DNA of 64,000 nt, taken from positions 145,919,405-145,983,404 of the forward strand of contig OX422221.1 in NCBI GenBank assembly GCA_949130495.1. Reading direction: 5' to 3'. Positions 57,628 to 64,000 of this stretch are shown here, in pieces (position 1 is the first letter of the stretch; each line of letters begins with the position of its first letter). The stretch comes from Sambucus nigra. Its lineage: Eukaryota; Streptophyta; Magnoliopsida; Dipsacales; Adoxaceae. Position numbers and translations under genes: made by a program. The notes below the pieces were generated by a model. The model made no database searches. It had not been told where the DNA came from and saw nothing but the letters and a program-made list of their open reading frames with translations.

Positions 57628-58100
57628 CGGAATAGAACTTTTTCAAGATTAGCTAAACATTGGTCGAAAGATGGACCGAAAATGCTGAAAGCGTCCATGA
57701 ACACCTCAAGACCTTTTTCAATCATATCGCTAAAGAGACTTAGCATGCACCTTTGAAAAGTTGCTGGCGCATTACATAACCCAAATGGCATACGTTTATA
57801 GGCAAACGTACCAAACGGACATGTAAAAGTCGTTTTTTCTTGATCAAGTACATCCACTTCAATCTGATTATAACCAAAATACCCATCTAGGAAACAGTAG
57901 TAAGGATGGCCCGGCACTCGTTCAATCACTTTATCGATGAACGGTAAGGGAAAATGGTCTTTTCTGGTTCCGGCATTGAGCTTTCGGTAGTCAATGCATA
58001 CACACCACCCGGTGGTGGTGCATTGAGGTATTAGTTCTCCCTTGGCATTTTCAACCACGGTCATACCCGATTTTTTTGGAATGACCTGAATTGGGCTCAC
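57564..58100 (-). pseudogene. pol: Reverse transcriptase of element G, catalytic residue changed
   Basis: 178 codons with VCIDYRKLNAGT, CFLDGYFGYNQI and RMPFGLCNAPATF. At the catalytic site the frame reads VFMDAFSIFG where Athila RTs have two adjacent Asp residues. With the stops and frameshift this copy cannot make active RT. A TAG at 58145-58143 separates it from the upstream piece. Confidence 0.9.
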
Positions 58101-58142
58101 CCATTTACTATCAGAAATGGGATAGATAATCCCAGCATCTAG

Positions 58143-58736
58143 CTATTTTATGATTTTCGCTCTTACAACATCTTTCATGGTTGGGTTTAATCGCCTTTGC
58201 ATCTCACGCGATGGCTTCACCTCTTCCTCAAGATGGATTTTATGGGTACAAATCAATGGACTTATACCTTTCAAATCTGCTATAGTCCAACCAAAAGCAT
58301 TTCTATGCTTCCATAACACATCCACCAACATACCCTCTTGCTCTTCTTTTAAACTGGAAGAAACAACAACAGGAAATGTATCATTATCTCCCAGAAAAGC
58401 ATATTTGACATGCGAGGGTAGTTTCTTCAACTCAAGACTAGGAAATCTATTTTCAGAGGGAATCATGGTTGTCTCCCTCGGAGGTAATTCTTCAAACCTA
58501 GAAATCCAGTCAAAATCTCTTAATTTCTCACAACTCACATCTTCTTGTAACCAAGTTTCCAACTCTTCCACCTCACGCTCAAACGCAGTATAACGACTCA
58601 TTTTCTCACCACTTTTCACTAAACACACCTCCAGTGCATCTCCTCCTATGATCTTCTCGATGTGCTCATCTACCAATTCTTCAATAAGATCCACCTCAAG
58701 AAGTTTATCCCTCATCACCCATTTGGTTAGCGACAT
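58143..58736 (-). pseudogene. pol: Pol linker upstream of RT, element G
   Basis: 197 codons between protease and RT, with LKKLPSHVKYAFLG and WTIADLKGISP, the conserved Athila stretch before RT. It overlaps the end of the gag-protease frame by 32 bases in another frame, so an indel lies near 58720. Confidence 0.85.
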
Positions 58737-61137
58737 TGAAAATATTAGTCTCGAGAGTCATGTTTCCAAAAGTGAGTTGCATTTGGCCATGCCGTGTATT
58801 GATCAAAGCATTAGCAGTAGCTAAAAATGGACGACCTAATATTATTGGAACATGATTTCTCGCATGGGGAGCAGGCTCAGTGTCCCAAATGACGAAATCA
58901 ACAGGGAAGTAGAACGTGTCCACTTGAACTATCACATCCTCAACAATCCCACGAGGCACTTTTACTGTTCGATCAGCTAACTGTAGAGTGATTCGGGTAG
59001 GTTTTAAATCACCTAAATCAAGGTGCTTATAGATGGAGTATGGAAGGATGTTCACACTCGCACCTAAGTCAAGCAATGATTTTTCCACTCTTTTTTCTCC
59101 TATGACACACGAAATTGTGGGTGCACCAGGATCCTTGAATTTTGGTGGTAGATCATTGAGAAGGACCGAGCTCACATTTTGTGCCAAGAAAACATTCTTC
59201 TTCACCTTGAGCCGTCGTTTGACAGTCAAAAGATCTTTGATGACCTTAGCATATGCTGGAATTTGTTGAATAGCATCAAGAAACGGCAAGTTCAATTTTA
59301 CTTGCTTCAAGACATCCAACACTTTTGTACGCGAAGCCCCTTTTTGGGGTGGAGCTAAGCGTTGAGGAAATGGAGCAGAAGTTGGTAGTTTGACTTCAAT
59401 TTCATATTCAACTCCCTCGTCCTTGTCTTCCGTATCCGATGGAATCTCAGCAGACTCGAAAATTTTAGATTCCTTGGGAATTCCAGGTTCAACTCCCTCA
59501 TCTTTCTCCTTTGGAAGTTTTGGTGCTAGACCAATTACGCGACCACTACGAAGAGTAGTAACAGCTTGACATTGTTCTGGCAAATCCGATGATGTGGAGC
59601 TAACCGTGGGTTGTCCTTGAAGAGGAGGTCTTTGGCCTTGGGCTGGGAATTTACCCTTCTCCTGATTATTCACTGCAGATTGCAACCTAGAGATGCTAGT
59701 ATGAATTTTAGTGAACATTCGATCATATTTAGCATTGCCCTCTTTTTGAGATTGGATGAATTGATTCATGTTATCTTTAAGAGATCGCCTAGGTGGAGCG
59801 ACATACGGACCAGGAGGTGGTACCTGCATAGGATTTGGCATCGGAGGAGCCACTTGCTGAAATTGAGGAGGTGGTGGTAGAGTCATATGTGGGTTAGGAG
59901 CCATCCCCCCTTGTGGTTGTCCATAGTTGAAACCAGGGTGATTCCTCCACGATTGATTGTATGCATTCCCTTGGTGTGCATTATAATTTCCACGAAACCC
60001 CCCTATTGCCTCAACTTGTTCAGTGTACATTGCCTTGTATGCAGGGATGGTAGGACATCCTTTGGTAGAATGACCTGCAGCACAAATGGCACACACTTTC
60101 TCCTTCCCGGCTTGTACGGGTCCAGCTACTTCTCTCAATCGCACTTCAAGCATATCTCTGAAATTCTTTTCCAATTGGTCAAACTTTCGATCTAACAAAG
60201 TGTCCTTGTCCAAGTGATAGATTCCGGACGCAGCAGGCACATTGGACACTTGTCGATTTCTATTTTGACTATTGGGATCAGAAATATCCCATGCTTGGGT
60301 AGTCTCTGCTAAATATTTCAGATGAGCCTCAGCATCGCTCGAGTCTAATTCCCAAAAAGGTCTTTCGCACATGGTTTGAACAAGTTGTTTAGATGCTAAA
60401 GTAAGGCCTTGGTGGAAAAATGAAATCAGATGATGTTTTTCAAATCCATGATGTGGGCAAGCACTAACTAACTCCTGAAATCTCTCCCAACACTTGTCGA
60501 AGGCCTCATTCTCATTTTGTCGAAAAGCTTGTATTTGTGCCTTGACAGAATTGGTTTTGTGTTGTGGAAAGAACTTGGAGAGAAACTTGGTTTGCATATC
60601 TCTCCAGGATAATACGGAATTCGGGGGTAGCGACCATAGCCAGGTGTTAGCTTTATTATTTAAGGAAAAAGGGAAAATCTTTAACTGGATAACATCTTGT
60701 GGGCAAGCTTGGTCACCAAACGTCTCACATGCTTCCTCGAACTCTCTAATATGGATATATGGTTTTTCCGAATCCATCCCGTGGAGTGTGGGAAGAATTT
60801 GAATTATACCATTTCGAAAGTGGAACTGACCGGCATTATACGGGAGTAAAATGCAACCAGGGGTAACAGTTCTTTCTGGAAATAACAAATCTTTCATGGG
60901 AAGGTATGATATCTCCTCCTCTCCAGCACCAACAACAACACTACCGTGTACCGACATATTACTACCGAATGATTCAAAATTCTCACTCAGTGTTTGACTC
61001 AATGAACGACTTGTGATTGAATTGTTAGGCGAAGGAGGTGGAACCCAAAAATGAGGAGAGTCAGTGGTATGAGAATTTTCAGAATTTGCTTCCGCAATAG
61101 GATTTTCGTGAACTTGGGTGGAAGATGAATTTTGCAT
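58705..61137 (-). pseudogene. gag-pol: gag-protease of element G
   Basis: An uninterrupted 810-codon frame from the ATG at 61137; the frame is open from 61194, but residues before the internal Met look like leader. It has a Retrotrans_gag region (FPFSLNNKANTWLWSLP, FLSKFFPQHK, CWERFQELVSACPHHG), an incomplete zinc knuckle (CAICAAGHSTKGCP), a Pro/Gln-rich linker, and an aspartic protease whose active site reads LLDLGASVNILPYSIY (DLGA in place of the usual DTG/DSG; common in Athila). It runs out at 58705 because of the downstream frame change. Gag itself looks intact. Confidence 0.9.
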
Positions 61138-61236
61138 ATAAGCGCATAAGAGATGAGATGTAAAAAGAATAAATTTTTTTTTGTTTGAAATCACTTGGAG
61201 ATAAAAATCACTTTCCTAAATTATACAAATTGATGG

Positions 61237-61254
61237 TCCCCGACAATGGCGCCA
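61237..61254 (-). other. Primer-binding site of element G
   Basis: TGGCGCCATTGTCGGGGA on the minus strand, six bases from the LTR. It differs at two positions from the usual tRNA(Asp) site of Athila elements. Confidence 0.85.
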
Positions 61255-61260
61255 AAAACT

Positions 61261-62865
61261 TGACGCGACTAAGAATTTGTCTCAAAAGTGCGTTTTCTCT
61301 AGGCTCAAGTGCAAGCCTGTCGCGTTAGTAATAATCTGATAAGTCGGGATCGTATCCATAGGGACCAATAATTGATACTTGTATAGGAGAAGTTATTAAA
61401 TCTTGAAATGATTCCTCAAAAGAAATATGAAAAGATGATTAATGATTGGGAAATTTCTAGTGAAATAAAAAAAAATTTAAGAAAAATAAACTAAAATTTG
61501 TGAAGAAATTAGATTGACAAATGAGAGAAAATAGGGTAGGGTACAATCCCTCAAACCTTAACGAATTACCGTGTAGAATACTAGAATTGAAAATTAAAAT
61601 TCTTGACTAAATCCAGCCTTTATAAATCCTAAGCATTACATATATGAAGGATCTAGCCCTCATCATATGAAATCAAAGGTAAATATAAAGCGGTGAATGG
61701 AAAATTACACTCGCAAAGCGTTCTTAAACATCTCAAGTACCTAGGGCAATAAAGATTAAAAGATTGACTATGTTTGTATAATTTTCATTCACAATTCGGT
61801 CAAAATTTAATTTACCCTCTATTTTGTATATAAGTAATTTGCCTCGGAGTGAGTTCATGTACCCCAACCCTTAAGAATTTAGCTAGACATAATTTGATTA
61901 AAGAACAACTTCATACACAGAATTATAGGTCTAACAACTATTGAAAATAATTTGCAAAACAATTAAAATTTAAATAACATAAATACCAACTAAGAGAAAG
62001 GAATTGTTATACTTGATTTCAGCAACAGGAAAAGACTTGAATCCAGAAATTGTAATCACTCTTACAAAATAGGGTTTATGAAAACTCCTATAAAAATTTC
62101 CTAACTTCTGAATTTCTCTCTCTCAAAATTGACTTAAAATCCTCTCCAAAAAATCTCCTTTAGAATGAGGTAGGGCATGGTCTTTTATAGCTCCAAGTAC
62201 TACGAATTTGACATCCAGAGTTGTTTGTGGTGCAAGATTTCACCAGCTACGCACATCCAAATCTTCACAATAAATGCCAGGGTTTCGCATGACCGGACCG
62301 GTCCGGATGTACCTCGGATCGGTCCGTTTTTCAACCACCGGATCGGTTCCTTTTTTATTCTAACAGATTGGTCCGCTATCCATCGGATCGATTATGCTAT
62401 CATCGGTTTGTCATCCATCCGGGGTCTACTGGACTTGGATCATTTCGGATCGGTCCGGATGTACACCGGATCGGTCCGATTTTCTTCCATGTTGAATTAT
62501 CTCTTTCATCTTTGACTGGCCATAACTTTTGATGTCGAGATCCGATTTGAGTGTCGTTTCTTCCGATATTCTTGTGAAATCAAGCACTTCAACTTCCCTT
62601 TAAGTGTCGAATTCGAATTCTGGATAGAAATTTACACTTTTGCCCTTTGACCTTTCTTCCTTTCATCATTTCCTTTCTTCCGGTTTCTTTATCTCTTTTC
62701 TTGCACTAAATTCCTATAAAATCCATCAGAAATACACGGAGCTGGGGAAATTTTTAGAAACAGTCAATGGCAATGATATGGAATAAAAATGATTCAATTA
62801 CCTTGTTCGAGATATCAAAATCACTAACTTAAGGGGTTAAATTTCGAAGAATTTATGCTTGGTCA
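61261..62865 (-). repeat. Element G 5' LTR
   Basis: Next to the primer-binding site; drives the element on the minus strand. Confidence 0.95.
62182..62482 (-). promoter_or_regulatory. CGGATCGGTCCG cluster and TATA box, element G 5' LTR
   Basis: Palindromes at about 62292-62482 and TATAAAAG at 62189-62182 (minus). Some copies differ from those in the 3' LTR (for example GACCGGTCCGG against GACCGATCCGG), so the array drifts while keeping its symmetry. Confidence 0.7.
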
Positions 62866-62885
62866 AATAACTGAGTAGGGAATCT

Positions 62886-63968
62886 TGTAAAAACAATTTT
62901 TTTTAGTATTGTTCATATCATAAATTTAGGATAGTTTGGCGTATCCTGTTACAAATCGTCACTCACCTTCAAGATGAACCGAACTCAAGCATCTCCAAGT
63001 TTGAAGGTTTTTCGACATCCTGATGAAGTATTAAACAATTTAGAGTTTGAATTAATTTACGAAATTATATTTTGAGATGTTTATTTTTATCAAATATGAA
63101 CATGGTCTTTTTGTTTTCAAAAATATATTTTTTGAGATACTATTGGAGGAGTTTTTAAAAAATATTAATTTTTCATTTATGTCGTTCAAACGACATCACA
63201 GAGTTGTTCGATCCGTCATTTGAAGCTTGGATCGATTTTAGATCAAACGACATGCTACTGGTTTAGTTTTATTTAGGTCATTACTAACGAGATGGCATAT
63301 GTTCGAATGACATGTCTATGTCTTTAGAACGGACTGCTCAACTCGTTCGAGTGACGCCCCGTCTTAAGTTTTGTATAAATACCTGTTTCATGTTCAGAAC
63401 ATTTTAGACTTTTGACATAACGTTTTCTGCATATCTTTTGCAAAATTTCTTAACTTTTTGTGTTGAAAACCACTTATTTAATTCACAACAAAACATCCTA
63501 TAATATTGTTCTTGTGAATTTGTTAAGAACCCTAGAAATTTTTGTATCCATTTCATACACCTTTTGTGGAGAAATCTCCATTGCTGACTTATGATACCTG
63601 CATGGATTCATTGCTGAAGACGAAGACTGAGGCTGACAGAGGATTGCGATCATGTGATTCTTATGAGGATCATAGTTGTTCCTTAGAGATTTTCGATGAA
63701 TAGTGCATTATACTTGTGGTGGTTATCATGTAGTCTGTTAGTAGACTCTCTTATAAATTTTTAAGTGAGTAAAAAGTTTTTAGACAAAAGGGTTTTCTTT
63801 TCCTGAAGCTTGGCCTTGTTGTATTTGCATGTTTAATTTATTTATTTTATAAGCATATATGTATGATTAGGGTAAAAACATAAAATCTGTTTAAAATTGG
63901 CTTCCGCATTTAAAATTGGTATTGCAATTTTTTTTTGTGAGCACCCTTAAAATTATTTTGCTTTCACA
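62886..63968 (+). mobile_element. LTR of a Copia-type element running off the window
   Basis: The right end TTGCTTTCACA is followed by a primer-binding-site-like sequence. The left end is placed at TGTAAAAACAATTTT by likeness to the TGTAAGGACAAATTT start of A and D and is uncertain. It has a TATA box and a TTCGAACGA-type cluster like that of element A. The element's interior lies beyond the window. Confidence 0.6.
63180..63381 (+). promoter_or_regulatory. TTCGAACGA-type cluster and TATA box in the terminal LTR
   Basis: GTCGTTCAAACGACAT at 63180, then GTTCGATCCGTC, ATCAAACGACATG, GTTCGAATGACATG and ACTCGTTCGAGTGACG up to about 63352, directly upstream of TATAAATA at 63374-63381. Confidence 0.6.
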
Positions 63969-63970
63969 AA

Positions 63971-63983
63971 TTGGTATCAATAC
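63971..63983 (+). other. Degenerate primer-binding site
   Basis: TTGGTATCAATAC follows the LTR end; TGGTATCA matches the start of the initiator-tRNA(Met) site. Confidence 0.55.
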
Positions 63984-64000
63984 TTTTAGCTCGCAGGGTT

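Larger units (their letters stand above)
50516..62865 (-). mobile_element. Element G: Athila-lineage Ty3 retrotransposon with a third ORF
   Basis: LTRs 50516-52118 and 61261-62865 (1603 and 1605 bp) start TGACGCGAC and end GCTTGGTCA on the plus strand. The 5 bp duplication AATAA (50511-50515 and 62866-62870) is perfect. The first 290 bp of the LTRs differ at two positions and one indel by eye, with more changes elsewhere. The primer site is tRNA(Asp)-type, gag-pol is Athila-like, and an extra ORF lies between integrase and the 3' LTR where Athila elements carry their env-like or plant-transposon ORF. Structure complete, pol disabled. Confidence 0.93.

Overview
This is plant nuclear DNA, probably from a eudicot with a repeat-rich genome: AT-rich, full of simple repeats, and made almost entirely of plant-type LTR retrotransposons (Ty3 chromovirus, Tat and Athila lineages; Ty1/Copia derivatives), hAT-like DNA transposons and MITEs. 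I see no intact host gene, rRNA, tRNA or CRISPR. Every long coding region belongs to a transposon, and nearly all are broken by stops or frameshifts.

Layout. 1-1137 is a minus-strand LTR cut by the window edge. 1138-4036 is unassigned DNA with one MITE. 4045-45864 is a nest five levels deep, with target-site duplications (TSDs) visible at each step: (1) a hAT-like element, 4045-45864; (2) a ~3.06 kb solo LTR E, in pieces 8265-10769 and 43159-43715; (3) Copia-type element A, 10770-43153, carrying only gag; (4) Tat-lineage element B, 11165-36332, inserted in A's 3' LTR; (5) chromovirus C, 16031-25303, and gag-only Copia element D, 25378-30509, both inserted in B's integrase. Two small hAT-type elements (44169-45195 and 45868-46234) lie in or beside the right part. 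46243-50515 holds old Tat debris. 50516-62865 is an Athila-lineage element G with a third ORF. The window ends in a plus-strand Copia-type LTR and primer-binding site (62886-63983).

How the parts work. In B, C and G, gag, protease, RT, RNase H and integrase lie on the minus strand, so the right-hand LTR is the 5' LTR. B also carries a gene on the opposite strand (11944-14111) with two frame-preserving GT-AG introns. G carries a third ORF (54994-53828) with what looks like its own TATA promoter. A and D have gag but no pol and would depend on an autonomous relative.

The most unusual signal is regulatory. In C, D, G, A and the terminal Copia LTR, a cluster of short CpG-containing palindromes sits just upstream of the probable TATA box. 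Each family has its own word: CACGTG in C, CCGAACCGGTTCGG in D, CGGATCGGTCCG in G, TCGTTCGAACGA in A and a variant of it in the terminal LTR. LTR E also carries TCGATCGATCGA, but I found no TATA box there. In G the same cluster plus a TATA box recurs just upstream of the third ORF. All boundaries, TSDs and identities were read by eye; no alignment or search was run.
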